Shown: in pieces, positions 11,598 to 24,284 of the stretch
Position numbering within the stretch: position 1 is the stretch's first letter
Layout: the number at the start of each line of letters is the position of its first letter
Assembly (NCBI GenBank): GCA_026874595.1
Contig: CM049316.1
Location: forward strand, 11,336,839 to 11,400,838
Length of the DNA stretch: 64,000 bases
Reading direction: 5' to 3'
Source: Sipunculus nudus
Lineage: Eukaryota > Annelida > Sipuncula > Golfingiida > Sipunculidae
Program-made: the position numbers and the translations under genes
The notes under the pieces: generated by a model
The model's database searches: none
What the model was told of the DNA's origin: nothing
Seen by the model: the letters and a program-made list of their open reading frames with translations, nothing else

Positions 11598-14500
11598 TAG
11601 ACATTACATCGCCTGAGATTACTGGGAAAACGGATAGGTGATAATAAGTACGGGCCGAGTATGAGCGTCATTGTAAACTTGAGCCTTTTCAGAAATGTGG
11701 TACAAAACCAGGATTGTAATTTAATCCTGAAAATGCCGGTAATCTTGTCTAGAGCGATAGAAAGGCTTCTGTCGTGGTTTTGGTGAGCGCTTACGTGACG
11801 GCGCCCCAATGAGAAAATACCTTAAATGGCGGTGCATCGGCTTAACCTCATCTTTGAAGGGTATTGGTAGTGTTATAAACTTCCGGATATGATATGCGAC
11901 GCAGTTCCGTTGTAGGAAATGACAGTCTGAATGCACCAACTGCACGGATTCATTATCACAAGAAAGTTTGTGCCAGATTTTACTGACAACTGAAGTAATA
12001 TTCACAGGAACATACAACGGGCATGGTGAGCTGATCTCAGGACTCATCGTGCATGAACTCTGAATTTAATGACGAAAGCATTATTTCAATCTTGATGGTG
12101 GTTTGATGATTTTTATCTAATTCTCCACTTAAGTATTGGTGTCTGCAGAATTCCATTTCGTGTTGGCACTACGTGGTGTAGGCAGGAATATGCGCCAGGT
12201 GAGATATTCCACGACTCCTCGCACATGATCTGGGGATTTAATGACGTAAGCATTGTCTTTGAATTACCAAGGAGATTATGTAATATCGACGCTCAGTTTG
12301 CGGAAGAAAAGAGAAGATTATCATCTGGGGATAGGTTTTCTCAAGCTTTCGAGATCTTGTGGTGGGATGTGTTCAGGCATGCATTTGGGATAAATTCATC
12401 AACGAATATTTTTACTTCGCTGATACGAGACTTATTTGCAAAATGCTCTCTAATGCAGGGCACCCGCTCTGTGTATTGCTGATCATTTGTATACTGGTTA
12501 CAAAGTATTCTAAACTTTCAAACTAAGAAAATATTTCATCTTTTCATTCCTTTTCATTTCTATGTTTAACACACATATTGAGCTACTCCAGACTTTTAAA
12601 TTACACAAGTTCTGTATGTATTATTGATTGCTTTGTCATACTGTCAGCATATCATGATATTTGTATCCAATAACAAAATGTCCTACCAAGAATCCCGTGA
12701 CTGTCTTTATTCTGCATTTCACAAACACACGCGCACACCAAATATTAGCAACGGTTGGACCAGTGGATTTAGATTAAAGAGGACGAAAAAGAAGAAATAT
12801 TCATGAGACTGTTTTGAATCAATTATGGGCTTGATATATCAGACTGTGAAAAACACATAGTTTCAAATTTGTTGATGGTGAGAGATTAATAAAACCCAAA
12901 ACGATCGAGTATTAACAGGGCCCAAATAATATATATTGTTAGACAAAGTGTGCCCGATTATGTTCTACGTCTGAACTGTAAGGATAGGAATGGTGATAAT
13001 TATGACTAAAATATGTGCATGACTATACGTTACTAGTGCCTTCTCAAAGTGGTTTAATTCGTGCACCAATGCAAGAGTTTAGGTTTGTATATATTGATAG
13101 GAAAGATCGGCATAAATATTTTCATTTTGCGATATCAGTGCATAACAAAAATAGCACCTACACACAGCTTTTAGACTTTAAATTATCAATGTGTGTTTGT
13201 CCATAATAATTATGTCGAAATTATTAAGACTACCCGTTTTGTGAGGGACAAATTAAGGCTAATTTTTGGTCACACAGGCCTAGCAGATTACACTGACCTC
13301 ACCATCGAACGACATCTAAACTTTAATTAAATGTTTTCCAACAAAATGTAATTGACTTATAAGTCTCTTATTTTGCGGTTAGTAAATGATACATTAAACT
13401 ATGCTAGGGTGTCTCTAGTACTAGATTTAGAGCTGTTTCCCCCCATTGTTTTAATTCCGGCCGTGTCGCAGACACGGGGCTTTATTCTGGCCGTGTGCCT
13501 GGCGGCATCGGTCGATTTGGGCGGACCCCGATACTCCCTCACGTTTAATCGAGGGCAGGGAAATTTATTGATGGTGAAAAGGATCATTAGTCTGGCGGAA
13601 GACGGTCCCTCAGCGTCACACTCTGGCGGAAAACATGCCGCGTTTACAAATTGATTTGGACGTCACGCTTTTTGTGCCCCTTACGGTAAAAAGAACGGTA
13701 TGTTTTACACAACGCAGAAACGGTTGAAAAACAAAAAAGTACAAGCAATAAAAATTTGTCTGTATCTGGCGATTCGTGGGATGAAACAGGAATATGCGAT
13801 GCAAGTGGCCGAAGCCCTTGCGAGTGCTGTTTCCGTTTCGTTTAATCTTATGTCTTCTTTATAAATTGTTCAAAGTATAACTTCTTATCATCTAACCATT
13901 CGGGTAATGTTGTCTTATCGATTTTAGCAGAAGTAAGCAACACAAGCGTCCTTTTTTATTTATTTAATTTTTAAATATGCCATGTTTAGCACAACCTTGT
14001 TTACCACCATTTACTGAGCACACGTATGCCAAACCCGTGATATCAATACCAACAGCAGTTATGTGAAGGAGTCTGCGTGCACTTGAAAGAAAATATGATA
14101 TTAGATATTAGAACATTCACTAGTGTCATTTTAGTTGAAAGTATACCTCTGTTTAGCTACTAAAACAAATTACAATAAGTAATGTGGGATCTGTTAATAG
14201 CTGAGAACGTCTTGAATGAAACGTACAAATACGGGGCAACTAAGCTTTAAATAACAATTAAAGTTTCCACGACATTCAAAGATTTATATTAAAGTATGAA
14301 GAAAGAAGAAAAATATAACGGTAGAACCAACCTGAATTTTACAATGAAACTCTAAAAGCAGTATACAAATAAAAATACATATGAGCTGTCCAAGAAGAGA
14401 TTTCCAAGACATAAAGTATTAGATTACCGGCAGAGCACCTGCATAACCAGTGGTGTCAGACGTCAGTGACGAAGAACATGCCCCCCACCTTCATAATTAG

Positions 14501-16152
14501 GCCTATAAGAAGTTTAGTTCGTCTAGACTTCTAAGATTAATGCCCCATTACAATGAATTTGTATGGCCTACGAGACATCAGAAGTCTGATTTCGTTTTAG
14601 TTTTTTTTTGTTATTCATGGTGACCTGTTTTCGAATCCATGTTAACTTGAACAACAGACAGAAATTTCCATGACGGGCTTCAGTAAAAGCGCGTTTTGTA
14701 ACTGAATTCTTTTATAACTCATAATGTCAAATTTATTTTAGTTCATATTACCGGACCACATTTACTGAGAAAACCTGCATAAGATTATATAACTATAATT
14801 ATTTTCAGAACAAAATCCGATCATTTAATGCAGCTCCCACATAAAATTTTATCGAACTGAAAAAAAAACTTTATCGAACTGTATCGAAGACTAAGTTCAA
14901 GAGAAGATCAAAATTGTGGATACTGCACCTGTGAGCGGTAATTTCCTTTTAAATGTTAATGTTAACCTCGTCTAAAGCAGGACTGCGTGATATTATTTTT
15001 GGTATTCATTCAGAAGTTCAGCTCAAATCAAAGGTCAATTCCGTTACTCATAGTTACAAAAAACAGAACTCCGTCTTCACATCTCCTCAGACCCTGGCCC
15101 TTGAATAGTTTCCCATTTTTAATAAGACCGTAAGTCTGTACAAAACCTCTGGTCAACCTCCGGTATAGATCTTGTATTTTTGTAATACTTTAAAAAAATG
15201 ATGCATTTAATGTACACAAAAAACCCGTTTTCTTAGTCAAGCTGGCAATATAGTCCTAGTTCATGACTTTCTCGGATATGATTAAGGAACACAATCGTAA
15301 TTATCTGTGTATATAGGATTAATGTTATATCTTTGTATTATCTCCGTTAAATACGTATCATTCTGGTTGATAAAAATGAAACCCTGATAATGTCAGTGAT
15401 ATAACATTTATTATGCAGGTGATACATTGATATTATTTCAAGTATATCATTTTCAGTCATCTGGATTATTTTGCAGATTTAATATCAATAAAAAATATAT
15501 TGTGTTTCTAACAGCCTGGCCAGTTTTGTACGTTCGCTGCACGTTAATAAACATAAACTCTGAACATTATACTAAAATGTAAAAGACGTAATCGTACCAG
15601 TAGCTTGTTCTTGCCCTTTTGAACTCGGTGTTCCCAATTATATCATACTACAATAGTATGACTATATATCCTTCTCCCTGCGCTTGCATGTATATACATG
15701 CAGTGAATTAAATTTGCCCCGAATATAGCATCACTCAAAAATGTTATCTTCTAATTCTGCTAGACAGAGAAAATATTATCACTGATCATTTCAAACACAT
15801 TCGGCTTCCTCAGATGTAATGATTCATAATATTACGGTATCAGTATCAAACGTTTCCATGGTGACAAGAATCTTGTTTATCAATTTACCTGCAGGGTAAT
15901 TTAAATACGCCCACAAAGTGGTCTCCCATTAAGTCTGAATCTAACAGAATATCTGCTATTAGAGAGATGTGCCCTGTATTTAATATCCTGTAAAAACATG
16001 AACAAACAACGACATCGGTGCCGAGGTGTCAGCGTTAATAAGTAATAATCTATCGTAATATACATTTTGTATCCGTATCCAGTGTGAGAAACTGCCTGCT
16101 GAATTACTGTGTGCGGAACAGCTAACTCCTTGATGGTTCATATTTCTATATG

Positions 16153-16156
<4 letters not shown>
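11598..16156. other. Gene-poor stretch, includes putative 3' UTR
   Basis: The first part may be 3' untranslated sequence of the oxidoreductase gene. The rest is AT-rich without a supportable gene. Overlapping 100-residue frames at 11450-12047 (minus) and 12225-12482 (plus) have no recognisable motif. A small, more GC-rich patch at 13430-13680 contains a perfect 7-bp hairpin (CCGTGTC/GACACGG, 13461-13477). Confidence 0.45.

Positions 16157-16210
<54 letters not shown>
16157..16210. repeat. (TA)n microsatellite
   Basis: An uninterrupted run of TA of about 54 bp. Confidence 0.98.
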
Positions 16211-16214
<4 letters not shown>

Positions 16215-16330
16215 GCCAGATGTTTTGAGGGTGAAGGACTCTGTGGTAAAAAAATAATAGGACTGTCCCATGGGATTTCCGAGGATCCAACACGTCCGTA
16301 CTTCTACTCCCTCATTCTCCCGTGTTCCCG

Positions 16331-16346
16331 ATATTTATATATATAC

Positions 16347-16380
<34 letters not shown>

Positions 16381-16402
16381 ATATACATATACATTATATA
16401 TA
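16331..16402. repeat. (TA)n/(CATA)n microsatellite
   Basis: TA dinucleotides interspersed with CATA units. It directly precedes the inverted-repeat element at 16411. Confidence 0.95.
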
Positions 16403-16410
16403 AATATAGT

Positions 16411-16536
16411 TAAGATAAACAGTGACGCCCCTTTTAAATAGGCTAACTAGTTTGTTAACACACAGTCTTTTTTAGTCTAAAAGGCGTCACTGTTTATCTT
16501 ACCCTTCGCTTCAACTACAGACTAACACGGCTATAT
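16411..16536 (+). mobile_element. Foldback unit with a Penelope-like 3'-end signature
   Basis: A perfect 19-bp inverted repeat (TAAGATAAACAGTGACGCC at 16411 and its complement ending at 16501) encloses about 53 bp. The right part continues as TTAGTCTAAAAGG..., then CAGACTAACACGGCTA, and runs straight into TATATA. The pair TTAGTCT...AGACTAACACGGCT resembles a terminal motif that I associate, from memory, with abundant animal retroelement ends of Penelope/Neptune type. That link is uncertain. The unit has (TA)n on its left and a short TATATATA on its right. It has no coding capacity. Confidence 0.45.
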
Positions 16537-19114
16537 ATATAACGTTAATATTGTGCCGGGAGCAGACTGGTCAATATCGTCAAGCTGTGGTTTACTATAA
16601 CATGGTATGAATAAAGGATGTGTATACACGACCATTCCTACAGCTGAATCAACAATACTTTACCGCTGCTTGTGTCGCAAGGTTTTCATGTTTCATCATT
16701 TGGGCCTAGTACATAGCCAAGAGCTTGAATCAAACTTATGAGAGCGGAAAATCGCATTGTGCATCCAACTCCCAAGTTTTAAACCCGCATCACAAGAAAA
16801 GCCAGTTAAATATAAAAAAAATCTTTGTGAAGCCTAGGTAATTTTTTTTGTTTATCAGCATTTGTATATGAAACACCAAAGCATTTTCATAATATAAGTT
16901 TCTGGTAAAAAATTGCCTGATTTTTAAAAATCCTCGACTCATAACAGCTACCGAATAAATATTACACTTGGAAACGTTTACATAGGTCCAGAAGAACATA
17001 TTTACTGACTTGCCCACCACTTATCAGGTCTAATGTGTGTTCAAATCATTGGCAGAGCAACACATTACAGCACGTCGGGGGAAGCTTTTATCTGTTAACA
17101 AATTGTCGAGGAGCTAAGTGGCCCAATGAGTGGTATATTTGAACTTCTAACGCACTTCCGTTCGTCATCCCGGAGCTTAACGTTTATAACGTTTTCTCCA
17201 ATAAAAATTGATATTTTACTTTGAGTATGTTGTTTTATGTCGCCATGATTCTAGGTAATCACCAGCTTTGCCATGTTTTATTTTTTATGAGGAGCGGGCT
17301 ACGGCGACAGCAGGTTGTTTTACATTTTTTTTTCAAATATAGCCACATCATCTGCGGGGCTTAGCTTCGCCTGTCACAGCAGTAAAACGGACCCTGCATT
17401 AGCAAGTTGTAGTTAAAAAAAGGCCCTTTTTTTGTCCGATAAGAGTGTTGTTAGATGTAATTACCTCCTGTACATGAATGTACATAAGGACAAGAAAGGC
17501 CAGTTTGCACAGGGCAGCTTCTTGCACAGACACTGGAAAATAGTGAAGGCAAAAGATGAACGGATTTAATGCTTCACAGGTCAAATAAGTATTCCACAGG
17601 TGAAATTAGTACTCTACAGGTCCACATACAGGATTTTTTTTGGTAGGTTGCATTTGGATAAGCTTTTGGGCCATTTCTGCCCTCTGGCATAGAGATTCTA
17701 CAACCAGTGTACTGGCGTCAGAGTGCCTTAAATAACAGCTTGCACGGAGGACCGCATAGTAAAGCTCTATTAGGTTGCAAATATTTTCGTTTTTTTTACG
17801 TCTCATGGCATACAAGTACGCTGTCATTTGACATATATCAGACCAATCGTAAGCTCTTTAAGTATACTTTGTAACACCACGTACCATGTGCGAGAAAACT
17901 TCCACTTTCACTCAGCACTTTGGTAAACCCTCTGCATGTTTTTTAATTCATAACCGCATTAGTACAAGCATTGTACGCGACACAGGAAATGACTCTTTAC
18001 CACAGAGACATATTGTGTTGGTTGTGAGTTCACATGATATTTTCGTGTAAATCCATTATTCGTATTCTGACCAGTAGATTATCGGCTGTTTACCACAATA
18101 CTAGCGCAACGGGATCAAAGACTATTACAGACCATTCCCCCTTTTGTTTGTTTCACGACTCATGTCGGCTTACCAGCCCAATATGTATGCCAACTCAGTC
18201 GAGTATTATATGTATTATGTGTGTGTGTGTGTGTGATTTCGGCCATTTAACGAAATGACTATTGACTCATTTAATGGATTTCATGGTGATCGATATTACG
18301 TATCTTGCCTTATTACACGTAATGCTTGAAAATAAAGTCACTTCATGAACTCTCTGAGTGAATATAGTCATTTTGTGAAATGCCTGAATATTTTATACAT
18401 TTCTCGATATTCCTGATTACAAAGCTTGCCTGTAACACACGTACTTAAGTGTGTGGTGGTGGTGGTCGTATTTGTCTTGGAGTTGGTTAAACATATTTTC
18501 CAGCCAATGATCTCCCATTAGACTCCTTCCTATGACCCAGGGGACATATGGACAGGTTAACCTGCGTTTAGGCCCTTAGATGATCTGTATTATAAGGCAC
18601 CTAGAGAGCAATCAGACTGTATATAAGAGATTCATGACCTTCTGATCTATGTTTATCTGGCGTCACGTGTTCTGTATTAAATGCCTACGATTTCATGAAA
18701 GATTGTGCAGCACACGGGGATTGATGACCGCATCCTATGTCAAAGTTCACACCGGGCTTTAAAGTATTGCCATTTAGAAGAGCCCGCAAAGGAATACTCT
18801 TGTAAAATAATATATTCAATCCCTTGTATATAATTCATGATTCAGAGGGCCTTCTGATAATAACCACGGGACGCTCGACCATACGGCGCCACGTTGGGGA
18901 CATGAGGAATAATATTATCTTTGGCATCACGTGGGCTGGAGAATATATTTCTGTCCTCCGAATAACAGACCGCTGAGAGTCACAGTGTGATCCATTGAAA
19001 GTTTCTTCTTTGGCTTCCAATACCAAAACTAGTTAACAAAGTATTTTACAGACTTGATTGGAGGAGGTTACCGCCTTCATATGTTAAATGCTTGTTTAGC
19101 TATTAAAGTGTTAT
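16537..19114. other. Gene-poor AT-rich stretch
   Basis: No coding exon is supportable. A (TG)n run of about 17 bp is at 18219-18235. Minus-strand frames at 17399-17827 have no recognisable motif. Confidence 0.5.
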
Positions 19115-19438
19115 GTACATCTGCAGAAATCCATTCCGGTTTCGGACAACGTGACCAAGGCCTAGACCCCTTTCAACTAGGCTCGGAGTGCAACTTCTGC
19201 AGTTTATAGATGTGTGTCATCCCTTTTGCTGGGTCATTACAGCGAGGAATCCCGAAAGACGCATTCGTTTGTGGGTGAACCACGATTGTTGGGCATATAG
19301 TCTCCCCATTAAGCCAGCAGAGCGCTCACCCTTGGTGGGGGACGACGTGAAACATCTCATCGCGCTGGCTGATGTGCGAACTCGCAATCTTCCGGCTTTC
19401 AGCCCTGTGCCCTACCATAATACCAAGGAAGCCGGTAA
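19115..19438 (-). mobile_element. tRNA-derived SINE, copy 1
   Basis: About 320 bp sharing with the 27.7-kb copy the sequence GTACATCTGCAG at the 3' end, the block CGCTCACCCTTGG, and the head GAAGCCGGTA. Read on the minus strand, the tRNA-like head starts near 19438 and the tail ends near 19115. The A and B boxes are decayed here more than in copy 2. The 89-residue plus-strand open frame across it is accidental. Confidence 0.75.
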
Positions 19439-21400
19439 ACCGGAACATTATTATTAATTATAATAATATACAGCATGCAGGTTAACATAGGCTTATTTTC
19501 AGTTGTACCCGGTTACAATTAAAAGAGATCTATTTCTTGTACATTGGTCTTAATTTGTTATGAGACAACTAAGAAACTGGAATTAATTCATCCTGCTTTT
19601 TACACAAATTATTATTCAGTCAAATTTAGCAATAGCTGAAACCTTTTTAGGCCAATCACATTAAATTAAGTTTGTGCCACAGCAACGTGTTTTTTGTTTT
19701 AAAAAATATAATGTAACATACATATTTCACTTCAAGGCTAACAGTCCGCTGAATTTAAAATGTTCCTAGATTCAATTTTGAGTAACACATACACACATAC
19801 ACATTTAAGTTCCTTTTTTGAAATAGAAAATATTTGAAATCCCATCAAAACCAGTTATGCTGATACTACGAACCATTTGCCGAGTGAGTATGCCAAACAA
19901 CCCGACCTGCTCTCTTAATCCTGGCTACGCCCCTTCAAGGGATGTCAAAATGTAACAAAGTTTTCCTCGATGTTCATCTGCATGGAATAAGAACTTTTTC
20001 AAAATCGTTAGTTGTAAATAAATAGTTTTTTTTTTATTTTTCATTAAATATTTTACTAAATTATGAGTAATTAATTGAATAAAATGACTTTAATATTTCT
20101 TCAAAGGTTTTTAGTACAATTATTATTAATAAAAAAATTGTTACATTTGACAAACGTAAAGAATATGAAAAACAGATTCAGAAAATTAAATGCACGCCTT
20201 ATGTCATGTTTAATGACATTGCCACAGACAGACTAATACAATCAGAAGTGTTTAATAAGGCAAGCTTATTGGTGCCGCCTGCTTGTCTCACATACAGCCC
20301 CCTGGCAGAATAGGGTTTTCTTTGGGGCAAATAAGTGGATCTTGTCTCGACACATGTTGAATTATTTAACTCCCAGCAACGATTGTCTAGTCCTTTTTAT
20401 CCTGAAGATTTTAGTATTGCTGGCTTCATAGCCTAGCTACGGGACATCAGTTACCACACCACTGTGCACAGGAAATATTGATTTTTTTCTTCTAATATAT
20501 CGATTAGAGTAATATGAGTATGTATTATGGTGTCCCGTTTACTTCCCATCATGCTTTAAAACATCTAACTGATGCAATCAATTTACTTTGTTTCGAAAAG
20601 TTGATATTCACTTAATGAGTTTTGTTGCTTTTTACCACTGACAGCAATTAAAATTTCTATTTCAGGCACATGATAATAAAAGTTTTGCATAACTGTTATT
20701 TTTACTGATAAATAATTGCCTAGTTTCTGTGTCGTTGTGTTTAAGGTAATACATCTGACTGCCTGGAAGCACGAAAAAGTGCAAAGAGAAAAAGAGGGAC
20801 AGTCATACTAGAGCAAACGTAGGTCTATAGTTTCAATATAAGGACCCTGGGACATTCTCTTGCATCATCCATATTGCTTTTACTTTGAACCGTTATTAAG
20901 AAAGAAGATAAAAAAGAGAAGGCGGGTTTCTTAAAGAAACTTCAAAACTCGTATAATACATCCGTTTAACATGGAATTAGGCATTGAGAAAAGATCTGTC
21001 CGGTTCTTGTTCTTTTGATTTTAAGTGAAAAAATACGTCAGAAAACAACACTGTTATATCCTGAGATTGTCACTGGCTTTGATCTTGATAAAATGTTTAA
21101 ATGTTTTCTTCTTCTTAATCCGACATTCTATCTACATGACACCAACGAGTTGAGACCTACGGCAAACATGAAAAGACTCGATATTCAGGAGAGTCAGAAT
21201 TTAAAGCCAGATATAGTTTTGATATTTAAGTCTGGCACTGACGGATTTCTTCCCCACCCCCCCCCCCCCCCAGCAAAAAAATTAACACCCAGAAAGCCTT
21301 AATAAAAACAAGATAACGCATGACACGTCTCTACTCAGAACGAAGGGGAGTTCAGTGGTTGAATCCACTTCCAAGGGTTCCTTCGTCTTAATTTTGTCTA
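19439..21400. other. Gene-poor AT-rich stretch
   Basis: No exon, RNA gene or mobile element that I can support. Long A and T runs are frequent. Confidence 0.5.
21254..21271. repeat. Poly-C run
   Basis: An almost pure C run inside an otherwise AT-rich region. It is a likely site of length polymorphism or assembly error. Confidence 0.9.
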
Positions 21401-21409
21401 CAGCAAAAG

Positions 21410-21684
21410 CTACGATGGTGTCCGATTGGTCGGATGCTCCGCCCTTTTAACCTAATTATTATTATGAGCCGCGAAACGCTCCTAAACAGATGGTCTTCCA
21501 TGCCAATGGTAGCGAGAGCTGCTTACAACATATAATGACGTCACAAAGGTCGATGACGTAAGACTTCGCATTGACTGACTTTATCAACTGGTATCGCTGT
21601 CCTGCATTGTTGAATATATCGCAGTCATTGTGAACTGTGTAGCATTTTTTTGGATTATTTTGCCTCGTACGAATTACGTTCCAG
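21410..21684 (+). promoter_or_regulatory. Possible promoter and non-coding first exon
   Basis: A full CRE palindrome TGACGTCA at 21536-21543 is followed within 20 bp by a second CRE-like site (TGACGTAA, 21554). A CCAAT-type site (GATTGG) lies near 21424. About 120 bp further on, TTCCAG|GTAAGA at 21684/21685 is a consensus splice donor. The order (CCAAT, CRE pair, donor) is that of a TATA-less promoter with a short untranslated exon on the plus strand. No coding exon downstream could be matched to it, so it stays a candidate. Confidence 0.3.
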
Positions 21685-22489
21685 GTAAGACATTATTATT
21701 TACTCGGTAGTCGGAGAAATGGCTTCTGCAACCTATAACCTATAACTTTTTATACTGTCTCCTTTGTATAAAAAATAATAAATATCCCGGAAAACATGCC
21801 GACATAGGTACTGGTATAGACTATAATCCGTTCCACGATCTATGGTCCACCCGTTTTTTGCGAAAGAAAAAAAAGTGAAGTTAGACATCAAAAGAAATCT
21901 AACAAAATGGGGTAGAAGAAACATCCGCCTAATTTTCCATCATACATATAAAACTGTACCTTGCATGTTGTTTTCAAAATCGATTTTTTTCTGAAATGTG
22001 AGAATCAGTCTACAAACTTTGCGACAGTTTCTCCAAGAGGCGCTTGTAAACAAGGGGTCAAGGACGTTGCCCTGGATTGGCTGGAAGTGTCCATTTTACC
22101 AGAAGGGGTGAAATCGTTTATGTGGTTCCTGTGCTGTGGTGACACGTATCGTGTTGTTTGTTTACCGTGTTGATCGTAAATTAGAATATTTACACAAGTA
22201 TAAATCCAATTGATAATGTCAATTTAATTAGAAGAGGTATAAATGTATGATTGATGAGAGTACAGAGAGCAGATGATAAATATAGGCCTAATGAATGTTT
22301 GACATTGTATGGGCTATGTGTTCACTGGAACAAGCATAAAGGCTAATATATATTGGCCCAACCTTCCTCCGGGCTGAGGGACGTTTGTGAGAAGTTGCTC
22401 CTGTTTAGGCCCATAAAATATTTTAAATCATATTTGTAATCATATGTTTATTAACATTTATTTTGTAGATAGAGACATTTAATCAGACA

Positions 22490-22493
<4 letters not shown>

Positions 22494-22563
<70 letters not shown>
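22494..22563. repeat. (TA)n microsatellite
   Basis: An uninterrupted run of TA of about 70 bp, the second longest in the window. Confidence 0.98.
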
Positions 22564-22565
<2 letters not shown>

Positions 22566-22841
22566 GCATTTCTATGAATTGTATCACATTTTTTTTTCAA
22601 ATCAGATGCATCTATACATTAATAAAAAAGGTATAATAAGTTATATAATTGATTGAACATCATGGACATCACCTGGACCCATTTTATGTATGTTTTACCA
22701 TTCAATTCTTTTTGTATTCATCCTATATCAAATTACTTATTATATATTTTGATTTTGTTATATTATTCATTATATATATTCATAATAAATATATAATATA
22801 TTATCATTTTATTATATTATTCATTATATATTTTAAATGTG

Positions 22842-22845
<4 letters not shown>

Positions 22846-22877
<32 letters not shown>
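22846..22877. repeat. (TA)n microsatellite
   Basis: A TA run of about 32 bp, followed after one CATA interruption by a further short TA run. Confidence 0.95.
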
Positions 22878-22889
<12 letters not shown>

Positions 22890-24047
22890 TGTTTGTTCTT
22901 CTGAATGAAAAAAAAATACAGTCATACAAGGGCGTATGAACAGTTAGTCAAACAGCCGCTGGCATACATTCCGGCATTTCGAAATAATATATTATCACTG
23001 CATTATGTAGAAGCGTCCGGGTTCCTGAATAATTTTGAAAAACTTCTGAGTCACCAATCGTCTGATTATGAAATGGCATGTGTTAGCACTGAAACTGGTG
23101 CACACGGACAATTTCCCGCAATATATCTCATGAATGAAACTTTAAGTGCGCGGGACTTCGTGTATAGTATATATATACTCCGAGAAAGGGTAGTCAGTCA
23201 ATTTCTCATAAAATGAAAACGATAAAAGTATACCCCTTATAAGACTAACAAAAATAATAAAACGTCCATGTCTTTCTCACTGTCTTTCAGGATAGTGACG
23301 ATCGTGAATATGTAATTTCACCAATTAATGCTTCTTGGAGATATGCATTTATAGAAAAATAATAAGTAAATAAAATACATATACTCTATTTCCATAGCAT
23401 ATAGGCCTATGCGGGAAGATGTCATGCAGAAATTTAACAATGACCCGGGCGGACGGAAGAATTAAGATCGAAACTCCGTTATTGACACCATACTAAGGCA
23501 TCAATACAGGGTTTTCTGGATATACAAACATTGCCCTTGTTATAAAAAACAATCATCAATGAACAATGGATTTACATTTTTTCTTTAAAAAATAGAGCCT
23601 AACTAGCTAACTGACGTTGAGTGACATGCGTGTATTATAATCACTGCACGAGGTCTGCCGTGTACGGGAAGGAGATAACAGCCTCTTGGCCGGATTTGTC
23701 GGCATTTGATATTAACTGCGCACTGATATCACTGGCAAAGGTTCCAATCATAACAATACACGGGATTATGACAATATTCCATGATATTAAACGGTCAGAT
23801 TTACTTACCCTTTTTTATTTATATGAAATAGTTTGGGATTTCAGATTTCTGTGACAATAGACTGCATTTTCTATTCACCGATATTACACAAACTGGGCTT
23901 GACTGTATCTAAATAAATAAAGCACACCCCTCATTAATCCTATTCAGAGCTGTAGCCATTAAGGTTTGCCGGCAACATCTGACATCCTCAAGGCAAAAAA
24001 AAAACTTAATATTCCTGACTTAAGAGGCCACAGCGCATCCTCCAGGC

Positions 24048-24284
24048 CACAGGGGCCTGTCACAAAAGAGTTAAAAAAAATCACTCCAAATTTGACCCAT
24101 AAAACCCCAAGAATAAGCGATATAGCCCATTCTGACATAAACAGCTTCCTTGACTACTTAATGTTGTTATTAAGTAGTCAAGGAAGCTGTTTATGTCAGA
24201 ATGGGCTATATCGCTTATTCTTGGGGTTTTATGGCTCAAATTTGGAGTGATTTTTTTTTAACTCTTTTGTGACAGGCCCCTGTG
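24048..24284. mobile_element. Near-perfect hairpin (palindromic MITE-like element)
   Basis: The left arm is 24048-24162 and the right arm 24169-24284, separated by a 6-nt loop (GTTGTT). The arms match over about 115 bp with one substitution (GACCCAT against GAGCCAT) and one base of difference in an A/T run. The outer ends read CACAGGGGCCTGTCAC, a terminus style common to small animal DNA transposons. There is no coding capacity. A transcript through it would fold into one long double-stranded stem. A recent inverted duplication of ordinary sequence is the alternative origin. Confidence 0.85.

Larger units (their letters stand above)
21685..24047. other. Gene-poor stretch with (TA)n tracts
   Basis: (TA)n occurs at 22494-22563 and 22846-22877, with very AT-rich DNA between them. 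Short frames at 21961-22173 and 22905-23216 have no recognisable motifs and no convincing splice context. Confidence 0.5.

Noticed and set aside
11450-12047. Two overlapping minus-strand ORFs of 108-119 residues
   Set aside because: The first is a shadow of the terminal oxidoreductase exon and its 3' sequence. Neither has motifs.
12225-12482. 85-residue plus-strand ORF downstream of the oxidoreductase stop
   Set aside because: It looks fairly protein-like but lacks an acceptor, donor or family resemblance. The gene already ends at 11597.
13352-13654. 100-residue plus-strand ORF in a GC-richer patch
   Set aside because: No recognisable motif, no splice context, and an opposite-strand ORF of similar quality. 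Likely old repeat debris.
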